Shown piece by piece: positions 45,683 to 55,005 of a DNA stretch of 64,000 nt. The position numbers were made by a program, and so were the translations under genes. This stretch comes from Halorussus marinus (GTDB taxonomy: Archaea; Halobacteriota; Halobacteria; Halobacteriales; Haladaptataceae). The notes under the pieces were generated by a model. The model was not told where the DNA came from, ran no database searches, and saw nothing but the letters and a program-made list of their open reading frames with translations. Within the stretch, counting starts at the first letter, position 1; every line of letters begins with the position of its first letter. Where the stretch lies: contig NZ_SBIV01000003.1 in the NCBI RefSeq assembly GCF_004765795.1, positions 310,001-374,000 of the forward strand, given 5' to 3'.

Positions 45683-48422
45683 CCCAGACACCATCGTCGG
45701 CGAGTTCTTCGCGCTGAAACGCGAGACCGACGCCGACTTCCTCGTGATGCAGGTCGGGGACTTCTACGAGTTCTTCGGCGAGGACGCCGAGACCGTCGCC
45801 GACCTCCTCGACCTCAAGGTGTCTCAGAAGTCCGCCCACGGCTCGGACTACCCGATGGCGGGCGTCCCGGTCGACAAGCTCACGCCCCACCTCAAGGCGC
45901 TGGTCGAGCGTGGCTACCGGGTGGCGGTCGCCGACCAGCGCGAGACCGCCGACGGCCACGAGCGGGCGATCACGCGTGTCGTGACCCCGGGCACGCTCCT
46001 CGAAACCTCCGACGCCGACGCCCAGTATCTCGTCGCGGTCGTCCGGACCGACGCCGGCTACGGGCTGGCGTTCGCGGACGTGACGACCGGACGATTCCTC
46101 GTGACCGCGGTCGGGGACGGGGACGCCGACGACGCGGCCGACCGCGTGTTCGCCGAACTCTACCGGTTCGATCCCGTCGAGATCCTCCCCGGGCCGTCGG
46201 TCCGCAACGACGACGCCTTCCTCGATCGGGTCCGCGAGCGCACCGACGCGACCGTCTCGGTCCACCGGGCCGAGGCGTTCGCGCCCGGCCGGGCGACCCA
46301 CTTGACGACCGAACAGTTCGGGCCGGAGGCCCTCGACAGCCTCGGCCTCGACGGCGGGCGCGACGACACCCCCGAGGTGCAGGCGGCGGGCGCGTTGCTC
46401 TCGTACGTCGAGGAGACCGGCACCGGCGTCGCGTCGTCGATGACCCGGCTCCGGCGCTACCGGGGCGACGACCACGTCGAACTCGATGCGACCACCCAGC
46501 GCAACCTCGAACTCACCGAGACCATGTCCGGAAGTACCGGCGGTACTTCGACACAGGGCGGCCGCGAGGGGTCGCTGTTCGCGACCATCGACCACACCGT
46601 CACGAGCCCGGGCAAGCGCCTGCTCGCGGAGTGGCTCAAGCGCCCCCGACAGGACCGCTCGACCCTCCGGACGCGCGCCGATGGCGTGGCGGCGTTCGCC
46701 GACGCCGCGCTGGCGCGCGAGGGCGTCCGAGAGTCGCTCGGCGACGCCTACGACCTCGAACGCCTCGCGAGCAAGGCCGCCTCGGGGAGCGCCGACGCCC
46801 GCGACCTCCTGCGGGTCCGCGAGACCCTCGCGCTCGTCCCGACGGTCGCCGACGCGATCGAGTCCGACCCCACACTCTCGGCGTCGCCGCTGGCCGACAT
46901 CGCCGCCCGCCCCGACCGGGAGGCGGCCGCCGACCTGCGCGAGCGACTCGACGCGCTGGTCGACGACCCGCCGGCCACGATCACCGAGGGCGGGCTGTTC
47001 CGGCGAGGCCACGACGACGACCTCGACGACCTCATCGACCGCCACGAGGCGGTCGAGGAGTGGCTCGACACGCTGGCCGACCGCGAGAAGCGCGAGACCG
47101 GCATCACCCACCTCCGGGTCGACCGCAACAAGACCGACGGCTACTACATCCAGGTGGGCAACTCCGAGACCGACGCGGTGCCCGACCGCTACGACCGGCT
47201 CAAGAGCCTGAAGAACTCCGAGCGCTACACCACCGACGCGCTCGACGAGCGCGAGCGCGAGATCCTCCGGCTCGAAGAGCGCCGCGGCGACCTGGAGTAC
47301 GAGCTGTTCGAGACGCTCCGGGAGGCGGTCGCGGCCCGCGCGGACCTGCTCCAGTCGGTCGGGCGCGCGCTCGCCGAACTCGACGCGCTGGCGTCGCTTT
47401 CGGTCCACGCCGTCGAGAACGACTGGGTCCGCCCCGAGCTCTGCGAGTCGGGCGGGATCGACGTCGAGGCCGGGCGCCACCCCGTCGTCGAGCGCACCAC
47501 CGAGTTCGTCCCCAACGACGCGCACCTCGGCGGCGACCGGCGGTTTCTCGTGGTGACCGGCCCGAACATGTCGGGGAAGTCGACGTACATGCGGCAGGTC
47601 GCGCTCGTCGTGCTCCTCGCTCAGATCGGGAGCTTCGTGCCGGCCGCCGCGGCCGAGATCGAACCGGTCGACGGCATCTACACTCGGGTCGGCGCGCTCG
47701 ACGAACTCGCGCAGGGCCGGTCGACGTTCATGGTCGAGATGCAAGAGCTGTCGAACATCCTCCACTCGGCCACCGAGGACTCGCTGGTGATCTTAGACGA
47801 GGTGGGCCGGGGCACCGCGACCTACGACGGCATCTCGATCGCGTGGGCCGCGACCGAGTACCTCCACAACGAGGTGCGCGCCAAGACCCTCTTTGCGACC
47901 CACTACCACGAGCTCACGACGCTCGCCGATCAGCTCGATCGGGTCCAGAACGTCCACGTCGCGGTCGACGGCGAGCCGCCCTCGTCCGACGGGGCGGCGT
48001 CGGGCTCGGCCGACGAGGGCGACGGCGACGTGACCTTCCTCCGGACCGTCGAGGACGGCCCGACTGACCGGTCGTACGGGATCCACGTCGCCGGACTCGC
48101 GGGTGTGCCCGACCCCGTGGTCGAGCGCTCGCGGGACGTGCTCGAGAAGCTCCGGGCCGAGGAGGCCATCGAGACCAAAGGCGGGGGGGCAGACGCCACC
48201 AAGCAGGTCGTCTTCGACGTCGGGTCGGGGCAGTTACAGACCCGCGACGACGGGGACGATGCGCCCGCGACCGGGGCCTCGGACGAGGACCCGGCCGGCG
48301 ACCGGCTCGACGAGGAGACGCGGGCGGTCCTCGACGAGCTGTCGGGCGTGGACCTGACCGGGACCTCGCCGGTCGAGCTCATGAACCGGGTCCAGGCGTG
48401 GAAGGAGCGACTCGACGAGTGA
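45669..48422 (+). CDS. mutS: DNA mismatch-repair protein MutS
   Basis: 917 aa from GTG 45669 (GTG 45660 is possible). Mismatch-binding domain with the Phe-x-Glu motif (MQVGDFYEFFGEDAETVADL); connector, lever and clamp; then the ABC-type ATPase: Walker A TGPNMSGKSTYMRQVALVVL near residue 630, signature STFMVEMQELSNIL, Walker B LVILDEVGRGTATYDG and FATHYHELT. A full MutS1, paired here with mutL 2 kb away, uncommon in archaea but usual in haloarchaea. GGGAGG lies 8 nt before the GTG, so a leadered, Shine-Dalgarno-driven start is likely. Confidence 0.95.
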   Translation: MSDPDPDTIVGEFFALKRETDADFLVMQVGDFYEFFGEDAETVADLLDLKVSQKSAHGSDYPMAGVPVDKLTPHLKALVERGYRVAVADQRETADGHERAITRVVTPGTLLETSDADAQYLVAVVRTDAGYGLAFADVTTGRFLVTAVGDGDADDAADRVFAELYRFDPVEILPGPSVRNDDAFLDRVRERTDATVSVHRAEAFAPGRATHLTTEQFGPEALDSLGLDGGRDDTPEVQAAGALLSYVEETGTGVASSMTRLRRYRGDDHVELDATTQRNLELTETMSGSTGGTSTQGGREGSLFATIDHTVTSPGKRLLAEWLKRPRQDRSTLRTRADGVAAFADAALAREGVRESLGDAYDLERLASKAASGSADARDLLRVRETLALVPTVADAIESDPTLSASPLADIAARPDREAAADLRERLDALVDDPPATITEGGLFRRGHDDDLDDLIDRHEAVEEWLDTLADREKRETGITHLRVDRNKTDGYYIQVGNSETDAVPDRYDRLKSLKNSERYTTDALDEREREILRLEERRGDLEYELFETLREAVAARADLLQSVGRALAELDALASLSVHAVENDWVRPELCESGGIDVEAGRHPVVERTTEFVPNDAHLGGDRRFLVVTGPNMSGKSTYMRQVALVVLLAQIGSFVPAAAAEIEPVDGIYTRVGALDELAQGRSTFMVEMQELSNILHSATEDSLVILDEVGRGTATYDGISIAWAATEYLHNEVRAKTLFATHYHELTTLADQLDRVQNVHVAVDGEPPSSDGAASGSADEGDGDVTFLRTVEDGPTDRSYGIHVAGLAGVPDPVVERSRDVLEKLRAEEAIETKGGGADATKQVVFDVGSGQLQTRDDGDDAPATGASDEDPAGDRLDEETRAVLDELSGVDLTGTSPVELMNRVQAWKERLDE

Positions 48423-48487
48423 GCGCGGCTCGCGGGCGACACTCGACGGGCGCGACCGAGCCGCGACGCCGCCGCCCGGCGCCTCGC

Positions 48488-49066
48488 TCACTCGCCGGAC
48501 TCGCCGACCGCGTCGAGGTCGTACGCGCCGGGGTACTCGGGGGGTTTCTCGCCGGCCTTGCCGCTCCACTCCGCGACGTCGAGTCGGTAGACGGCGGTCC
48601 GGTCGATCGACGCCTCGGTCATCTCCTCGTAGTCCTCTCCGGGAGTCAGGTGGGGCGCGAACTTCGCCATGAACCGTTCGAGGACCGCCCGCTTTGCCGC
48701 CGGGTCCGAGACCAGTCCGACGGTGCCGTACGCGACGACGCTGGTGTACTCGACCGTGAAGTTGACCGGCTCGTCGGCCGGGATGAATCGCCCCATCTCG
48801 CTGGTCGTAAAGCAGGCCGCCACGTCCTCGCCGTCCGCGACGATGCCGTGGGCGCGGCCGTCCCGCGCCCCGTGGAAGAAGATCGCGCCCGCCGTCTCGT
48901 CGTAGACGAACAGCTGGGTCACGAGGTGCGGTTCGCCGTCGTCGACCAGTCCGAGGACGCCGGATCGCTGGTCGTCGAGAAAGGCGGCGATCTCCTCGTC
49001 GTCGTCGACGGCCTTCCCCTGATACCGAATCGCGTCCGAGACGTTCTCTGGCGTGCGCTCGTCCAT
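48488..49066 (-). CDS. PPOX-like flavin-binding split-barrel protein
   Basis: 192 aa. Split-barrel fold of the pyridoxamine-phosphate-oxidase/NimA group: SGVLGLVDDGEPHLVTQLFV, AIFFHGARDGRAHGIVADGE, VAACFTTSEMG and the C-terminal VYRLDVAEWSGKAGEK. Probably binds FMN or F420; substrate unknown. Sits on the minus strand between mutS and the acetamidase gene. ATG 49066. Confidence 0.75.
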   Translation of the reverse strand: MDERTPENVSDAIRYQGKAVDDDEEIAAFLDDQRSGVLGLVDDGEPHLVTQLFVYDETAGAIFFHGARDGRAHGIVADGEDVAACFTTSEMGRFIPADEPVNFTVEYTSVVAYGTVGLVSDPAAKRAVLERFMAKFAPHLTPGEDYEEMTEASIDRTAVYRLDVAEWSGKAGEKPPEYPGAYDLDAVGESGE

Positions 49067-49123
49067 GCCACCGAGTAGCGCGACCGGATATCTAAACGTT
49101 CTGGTGGATTCGGCCCGTCGGGG

Positions 49124-50080
49124 CTACTCCGGGAAGATCCGCTGGGGGAGGTACGCCGAAACGACCCAGTTTGGCTTGTCGACGACCTCGTTGATCTTGA
49201 GGTCGACGATCGCCGAGCACAGCAGGTACGCCTCCGCGCCGGTCAGCCCGCGGTTCTCGCGGAGGTGATCGATCATGGCGCGGACCGCCTCCTTGGTCGC
49301 GTCCATCAGGTCGTCGCTGATGCCGGTCGTACCGTACGCCGGCTCGCCGGCGCCGTGGGCCGAGTAGGGACCGGTCGTCTCGAAGGTCGGCCGATCGACC
49401 GACCGGTCGGACGCGAGCCGGAGTCGGGCGGTCACCGTCATCGGCGCCTCGATGCCCGTGACACAGACCTCGCCGTCGCCCTGCGCGCCGTGGCAGTCGC
49501 CGACGCTGAACAGCGCGCCCGCGACCTCGACCGGCAGGTAGAGCGTCGAACCCGCGGTCAGGTGCTTCACGTCGAGGTTCCCGCCGACCCGGCGGGGCGG
49601 CGTGGTGCTGTGCGAGCCGTCCTCGCCGGGCGCGACCCCGAGGTTCCCCGGGAAGGGGTCGAGGGGAACCTCGATCCCGTTCGCGAAGCGGCCCACGTCG
49701 CCGTCGAGGTCCCAGACGTGGAGGCCGGCGTCCGGGAACTCCTCGGAGAGTAGTCCCCACTCCTCCGCGCCGGGGTAGAAGTACGAGTAGCCGATCCCCT
49801 CGTGTTCGAGGTCGAGCAGGTCGACCGCGAGCGTGTCGTCCGGCCGTGCGCCCTTGACCGCGACCGGGCCGGTCAGCGGGTGGCCGCCCCCGACGTCGAC
49901 CATCTCGACCACGTCCGCGACGGTCGAGTCCTCGTCGAGGTAGCCGTCGGTGGCGTCCCGACAGTCGAACTCCACGACCGCCCCCGGTTCGACCGTCCGC
50001 ACGGGGTCGTGGTCGTTGTCCCACGTCTGATGGACGTTGTCGTCGCTGGCGTCGATTCGGTAGTCCGGCGTGGCTGACAT
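49124..50080 (-). CDS. Acetamidase/formamidase-family protein
   Basis: 318 aa from ATG 50080 (MSATPDYRIDASDDNVHQTW). Conserved features are GHPLTGPVAVKGARPDDTLA, GEDGSHSTTPPRRVGGNLDV, GDCHGAQGDGEVCVTGIE and YLLCSAIVDLKINEVVD, which fit the formamidase/acetamidase family. Hydrolyses short amides to ammonia and acid. Divergent from mutL. The substrate is not readable from sequence. Confidence 0.9.
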   Translation of the reverse strand: MSATPDYRIDASDDNVHQTWDNDHDPVRTVEPGAVVEFDCRDATDGYLDEDSTVADVVEMVDVGGGHPLTGPVAVKGARPDDTLAVDLLDLEHEGIGYSYFYPGAEEWGLLSEEFPDAGLHVWDLDGDVGRFANGIEVPLDPFPGNLGVAPGEDGSHSTTPPRRVGGNLDVKHLTAGSTLYLPVEVAGALFSVGDCHGAQGDGEVCVTGIEAPMTVTARLRLASDRSVDRPTFETTGPYSAHGAGEPAYGTTGISDDLMDATKEAVRAMIDHLRENRGLTGAEAYLLCSAIVDLKINEVVDKPNWVVSAYLPQRIFPE

Positions 50081-50169
50081 GGCGATGCACGTCACTCCGT
50101 GGCACAGCGGCTTAAACGTGGAGAACGCGGAACCGTGGATTGATAGTCGCCACCTCCGTGGTTGGGCGC

Positions 50170-50241
50170 ATGACGGACGGTACCGACGGCTCGCGTCGGC
50201 GCGACGCGGCCGATCCGCGACACGGGAGGGCGAGGCCGTGA
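50170..50241 (+). CDS. 23-codon upstream ORF overlapping the mutL start
   Basis: Encodes MTDGTDGSRRRDAADPRHGR, then ARP. TTGATAG (50140-50146) lies 24-30 nt before its ATG, as for a leaderless start. Its TGA overlaps the mutL GTG as GTGA (50238-50241), and it contains GGGAGGGCGAGG, a Shine-Dalgarno-like stretch for mutL. Arg/Asp-rich; no known peptide family. Confidence 0.4.
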   Translation: MTDGTDGSRRRDAADPRHGRARP

Positions 50242-52466
50242 GCGACCGCATCGCGAAGCTCGACGACGCGACGATCCGGAAGATCGCGGCCGGCGAAGTG
50301 GTCGAGCGCCCCGCCTCGGTGGTGAAAGAGCTGGTCGAGAACAGCCTCGACGCCGACGCCGACCGCATCGACGTGACCGTCGAGGCCGGCGGCACCGACC
50401 GGGTCGTCGTCAGCGACGACGGCGTCGGGATGAGCGAGACCGACCTCCGGACCGCGGTCGAAGAACACACCACGAGCAAGATCAGCGACGCCGAGGACCT
50501 CGACTCGGGCGTGACGACGCTGGGGTTCCGCGGCGAGGCGCTCCACACCATCGGGGCGGTCGCCAGAGTGACCATCACCTCCAAGCCCCGGGGTGGCGAC
50601 CGCGCGACCGAGCTCCGACTGGAGGACGGCGAGGTCGAGTCGGTCGGTCCCGCGGGTCGGCCCGAGGGCACCACCGTCGAGGTCGCGGACCTCTTCTACA
50701 ACACGCCCGCCCGCCGGAAGTACCTCAAGACCGAGACCACGGAGTTCTCCCACGTCAACACGGTCGTGACCCGCTACGCGCTTGCGAACCCCGACGTGGC
50801 CGTCTCGCTGACCCACGACGACCGCGAGGTGTTCGCCACCTCGGGCCGCGGGGACCTCCAGTCGGCGCTCCTGTCGGTGTACGGCCGGGAGGTCGCCACG
50901 TCGATGATTCGGGTCGAGGGCGAGGCGGCCGGCGACGGCGTGTCGGTCTCGGGCTACGTCAGCGACCCCGAGACCACCCGGAGCACCCGCGAGTACCTCT
51001 CGACCTACGTCAACGGCCGGTACGTGAGTTCGGCGACCGTCCGGGACGCCGTGCTCTCGGCGTACGGCGGCCAGCTCTCGGCCGAACGGTACCCCTTCGC
51101 GGTCCTGTTCGTCGAGGTCCCGCCGGGCGAGGTCGACGTCAACGTCCACCCCCGCAAAATGGAGTGTCGCTGGGAGCACGAGCAGGCGGTCCGGGACGCG
51201 GTCGAGGCCGCGGTCGAATCGGCGCTACTCGACGCCGGCCTCGTCCGGTCGTCGGCGCCCCGCGGGGCGAGCGCCCCCGAGGAGGCGAGCGTCGATCCCG
51301 AACCGGACGCCGGCGAGCAGGCCGAACTGACCGAGCGGGGGGCCGCCGCCGACCGCGAGCAGTCGACGCTCGACGGGTCCGACCGGTCGGACGGATCGGC
51401 CCGCGGGACCGCCGACGGGCCGGCCCAAGCGGCCCGCGGGACCGCCGAAGCGACGGCCGACACCGCCGAGGAGACCGCGACGGCCGCCACCGAGGAGCGT
51501 TCGCGCGCGTCCGCGGAGTCGCCCGTTGAGTCCGGGACAGGGTCGTCCGCGAATGACCCCGCAGGCCGGCCCGCGGCCTCCCAATCGAGTGTGGAGGGGG
51601 CCGAATCGGGCGCGAGCGGTTCGGTGGACGGTCCCGGCTCGTCGGCGGACGCTTCGACCGCGCCGACTCGCGGCACCGGGGGCGACGCCGCCCGCCGCGA
51701 CCGCCCGGACGACGCCGACGGGTCGTCCGACGACGCCGTCGGTTCGACCACCGCCGAACCGGACGCGACCGGCGACCGGAAGTTCGCCGGCCCGACCGAC
51801 GCGGCGACACTCGACGGCGCGTCGCCCGACGATCCCGAGTTCGAGACCCTGCCGCGGATGCGGGTGCTCGGCCAACTCCACGACACTTACGTCGTCGCCG
51901 AGACGTCCGACGGGCTGGTGCTCGTCGATCAGCACGCCGCCGACGAGCGCATCAACTACGAGCGGCTCGTCGCCGAGTTCGAGGACGACGCGACCACCCA
52001 GATGCTGGCCGAACCGGTCGAGCTCGAACTCACCGCGGGCGAGGCCGCGGTGTTCGACGACCACCGCGAGGCGCTCGAACGGCTTGGGTTCCGGGCCGAG
52101 CGCGCGGACGGCGAGCGCACCGTCCGCGTCCGGACCGCGCCGACCGTCCTCGACGCCACGCTGGAGCCCGCGCTCCTCCGGGACGCGCTGGGGGAGTTCG
52201 TCTCGACCGACGCCGCCGACCGCGGCGACACCGTCGAGGCGGTCGCCGACGACCTGCTGGCGGATCTGGCGTGTTACCCGTCGATCACCGGAAACACGTC
52301 GCTCCGCGAGGGATCTGTCGTCGAACTGCTCTCGGCGCTCGACGACTGCGAGAACCCTTACGCCTGCCCGCACGGCCGCCCCGTGCTCATCGAGTTTTCG
52401 GAGGCGGAGATCGAAGACCGGTTCGAGCGCGACTACCCCGGCCACGCGGGCCGGCGCGCGGAGTAG
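50238..52466 (+). CDS. mutL: DNA mismatch-repair protein MutL
   Basis: 742 aa from GTG 50238 (VSDRIAKLDDATIRKIAAGE). GHKL ATPase: ENSLDADADRIDV, DDGVGMSETDLR, HTTSKISDAEDL and TLGFRGEAL. N-terminal half to about residue 342, then a 170-residue linker (about 343-512) rich in Ser, Gly, Ala, Glu and Thr, then the dimer/endonuclease domain with the DQHAADERINYE motif near residue 563 and ACPHGRPVLIEF near the end. The DQHA(x)2E(x)4E motif implies nicking activity, consistent with no MutH. The long low-complexity linker is striking but fits halophile biology. Confidence 0.95.
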   Translation: MSDRIAKLDDATIRKIAAGEVVERPASVVKELVENSLDADADRIDVTVEAGGTDRVVVSDDGVGMSETDLRTAVEEHTTSKISDAEDLDSGVTTLGFRGEALHTIGAVARVTITSKPRGGDRATELRLEDGEVESVGPAGRPEGTTVEVADLFYNTPARRKYLKTETTEFSHVNTVVTRYALANPDVAVSLTHDDREVFATSGRGDLQSALLSVYGREVATSMIRVEGEAAGDGVSVSGYVSDPETTRSTREYLSTYVNGRYVSSATVRDAVLSAYGGQLSAERYPFAVLFVEVPPGEVDVNVHPRKMECRWEHEQAVRDAVEAAVESALLDAGLVRSSAPRGASAPEEASVDPEPDAGEQAELTERGAAADREQSTLDGSDRSDGSARGTADGPAQAARGTAEATADTAEETATAATEERSRASAESPVESGTGSSANDPAGRPAASQSSVEGAESGASGSVDGPGSSADASTAPTRGTGGDAARRDRPDDADGSSDDAVGSTTAEPDATGDRKFAGPTDAATLDGASPDDPEFETLPRMRVLGQLHDTYVVAETSDGLVLVDQHAADERINYERLVAEFEDDATTQMLAEPVELELTAGEAAVFDDHREALERLGFRAERADGERTVRVRTAPTVLDATLEPALLRDALGEFVSTDAADRGDTVEAVADDLLADLACYPSITGNTSLREGSVVELLSALDDCENPYACPHGRPVLIEFSEAEIEDRFERDYPGHAGRRAE

Positions 52467-52476
52467 TCCGGCGCCG

Positions 52477-53772
52477 CTACGCGCTCTCGGACGCCGCCGC
52501 GATGGCCTGATCGAGGTCCGCGACGATGTCCTCGACGTCTTCGATGCCCACCGACAGCCGGACGAGGTCGGGCGTGGTGCCGCTCGCGAGCTGTTCTTCC
52601 TCGGTGAGCTGTTGGTGGGTTGTGCTCGCGGGGTGGATGATCAGGGTCTTGGCGTCGCCGACGTTCGCGAGCAGGCTCGCGAGTTCGGTCTCCTCGGTGA
52701 CCGCGCGACCGGCCTCGTAGCCGCCCTCCAGCCCGAAGGTGATCATGCCGCCGTAGCCGCCCTCCAGGTACTCGCTGGCGTTGTCGTGGGTCTCGTGGCT
52801 CTCCAGCCCGGGGTAGTTGACCCACGCCACGTCGTCGTGGTCTTCGAGGTACTCCGCGACCGCCAGTGCGTTCTCGGAGTGGCGCTCGACTCTGAGCGGT
52901 AGGCTCTCCATCTTCTGGAGGGTGACCCACGCGTCGAACGGCGACTGCTGATTGCCGAGGTCGCGCAGACCGCGGGCGCGGGCGGTGTAGGCGAACGCGG
53001 CGTCGCCGAACCGCTCGCGGAAGTTCACGCCGTGGTAGGCCGGGTTCTCCTCGGCGATCTCGGGGTAGTCGGCCTCTTCCCACGGGAAGTTCCCGCCGTC
53101 GACGAGCGCCCCGCCGACCGTCGAGCCGCTACCGTGGATCCACTTGGTGGTCGAGTGCCAGACGATGTCGGCGCCGTGTTCGATCGGGTTGCAGAGGTAC
53201 GGCGTCGCGAACGTGTTGTCGACCACCAGCGGCACGTCGTGGTCGTGGGCGATGTCGGCGACCCGCTTGATGTCGGGCGTGACCAGCGCGGGGTTGCCGA
53301 CGGTTTCGAGGTGGACGTACGCGGTGTCCTCGTCGATGGCCTCGTCGTAGGCGTCGTAGTCGAGGGTGTCGACGAACTTCGCCTCGATCCCCCGCCGGGG
53401 CGCGGTGTGGGTGAAGTAGGTGTAGGTGCCGCCGTACAGCGACGAGGCGGTGACGACGTTGTCGCCCTGCTCGGCGAGCACGAAGGTGGCGAGGTTGAGC
53501 GCGCCCATTCCGCTCGCGGTCGCCAGCCCCGCGACCCCGCCTTCGAGGGTGGCGAGTCGCTCCTCTAAGGTCGCGTTCGTGGGGTTCATGATGCGGCTGT
53601 AGATGTTGCCCGGCTCTTCGAGCGCGAACAGCGACGCGGCGTGCTCGGCGTCGTCGAAGACGTACGAGGTGGTCTGGTAGATCGGCGGCGCGCGCGCGCC
53701 GGTCGCCGAGTCGGGCTCTTGGCCGGCGTGGACGCTCTCGGTGTGGAAACTGCGGTCGTCGGAGTCGGTCAT
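52477..53772 (-). CDS. metY: O-acetylhomoserine aminocarboxypropyltransferase-type enzyme
   Basis: 431 aa. Cys/Met metabolism PLP enzyme. PLP lysine in [20 protein letters not shown]; other family motifs are [31 protein letters not shown] and the late [20 protein letters not shown]. Makes homocysteine from O-acetylhomoserine and sulfide, or a near reaction such as cystathionine synthesis. ATG 53772, with CATAAGC about 30 nt upstream as TATA box. Convergent with mutL (10-bp gap). Confidence 0.9.
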   Translation of the reverse strand: MTDSDDRSFHTESVHAGQEPDSATGARAPPIYQTTSYVFDDAEHAASLFALEEPGNIYSRIMNPTNATLEERLATLEGGVAGLATASGMGALNLATFVLAEQGDNVVTASSLYGGTYTYFTHTAPRRGIEAKFVDTLDYDAYDEAIDEDTAYVHLETVGNPALVTPDIKRVADIAHDHDVPLVVDNTFATPYLCNPIEHGADIVWHSTTKWIHGSGSTVGGALVDGGNFPWEEADYPEIAEENPAYHGVNFRERFGDAAFAYTARARGLRDLGNQQSPFDAWVTLQKMESLPLRVERHSENALAVAEYLEDHDDVAWVNYPGLESHETHDNASEYLEGGYGGMITFGLEGGYEAGRAVTEETELASLLANVGDAKTLIIHPASTTHQQLTEEEQLASGTTPDLVRLSVGIEDVEDIVADLDQAIAAASESA

Positions 53773-53941
53773 GACGGTCGGAGACACGCACGCCGACCGC
53801 TTATGTCGGCGGGTGTCAGCAAGTACTGCGGTTCGGACGCGGTATCGGCAATTGTCACCGCCGATCGGCTCGGACGACGGGACCCCGATCGCGACGCCGG
53901 CGACCGAGTCCGTTATGGCCCGCGGCCACGACGCCCGACAC

Positions 53942-54895
53942 ATGACCGATCTCGTGACGTTCGGAGAGACGATGCTTCGACTCTCGCCCCCGCGGGGCGA
54001 GCGCCTCGAAACCGCGACCGACCTCGAATTCCGGGCCGCCGGCGCCGAGAGCAACGTCGCGGTCGCGGCGAGCCGGCTCGATGCGGACGCCGTCTGGACC
54101 TCGAAGCTCCCCGACTCGCCGCTCGGCCGGCGCGTGGTCGCGGGCCTGCGGCGCCACGGCGTCGAAACCGACGTCGTCTGGAGCGACGAGGGCCGACAGG
54201 GGACCTACTACCTCGAACACGCCGGCACGCCCCGCGGGACGAACGTCGTCTACGACCGCGAGGGCGCGGCGGTCACCACCGCCGAGTTCGCGGAGTTGCC
54301 GGTTTCGCGGGTCGAAGACGCCGAGTACGTCTACACCAGCGGCATCACGCCCGCCCTCTCGGAGACGCTCGAAGCGACCACGGCCGAGTTGCTCGCGGCC
54401 GCGAGCGACGCCGGCGCGACCACCGCGTTCGACGTGAACTACCGGGGGAAGCTCTGGTCGCCGGCGGCGGCCCGCGAGAGCCTCGAAGCGCTGTTCCCCG
54501 ACGTCGACGTGCTCGTGACCGCCGAGCGCGACGCCCGGGAGGTGCTCGCCAGGACTGGCGACGCCGGAGCGATCGCGGCCGGGCTCGCCGAGGAGTTCGG
54601 CTTCGAGACGGTCGTCGTCACCCGCGGGGAGGACGGCGCGCTCGCCCGCCACGACGGCGCGGTCCACGAGCAGGCCGCCTTCGAGACCGACACCCTCGAC
54701 CCCATCGGGACCGGCGACGCCTTCGTCGGGGCGTTCCTCGCCCGCCGGCTCGCGGGCGACGGCGTGGCGACCGCCATGGAGTACGGCGCGGCGACCGCCG
54801 CGCTCAAGCGCACCATCCCCGGCGACGTGGCGGTCGTCACGCGCGAGGAGGTCGAGCGCGTGCTCGCGGAGGGAGGCGAGGAGATCAAGCGGTAG
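53942..54895 (+). CDS. kdgK: 2-keto-3-deoxygluconate/galactonate kinase (PfkB family)
   Basis: 317 aa from ATG 53942. PfkB fold with [27 protein letters not shown], the lid and the C-terminal [20 protein letters not shown] anion-hole motif with catalytic Asp. Phosphorylates KDG (and often KDGal) in the semi-phosphorylative Entner-Doudoroff route of haloarchaea. GTTATGG at 53911-53917 is a TATA-like box at the leaderless distance. The aldolase gene is not adjacent. Confidence 0.88.
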   Translation: MTDLVTFGETMLRLSPPRGERLETATDLEFRAAGAESNVAVAASRLDADAVWTSKLPDSPLGRRVVAGLRRHGVETDVVWSDEGRQGTYYLEHAGTPRGTNVVYDREGAAVTTAEFAELPVSRVEDAEYVYTSGITPALSETLEATTAELLAAASDAGATTAFDVNYRGKLWSPAAARESLEALFPDVDVLVTAERDAREVLARTGDAGAIAAGLAEEFGFETVVVTRGEDGALARHDGAVHEQAAFETDTLDPIGTGDAFVGAFLARRLAGDGVATAMEYGAATAALKRTIPGDVAVVTREEVERVLAEGGEEIKR

Positions 54896-55005
54896 CTCCT
54901 CGCGGTGATCCGGAACGCGGTCCCGCGGTTCGGGCCGGCCGCAGACCCGCGTCCGCCCGGAGGCCAGAAAGCGTATAAGGTGACGATCGCTCACGCCCGA
55001 TCGGA

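Noticed and set aside
51268-51776. Insertion of foreign DNA inside mutL
   Set aside because: The Ser/Gly/Glu-rich stretch keeps the frame and host base composition, and MutL proteins have a natural disordered linker at this place; it is only long.
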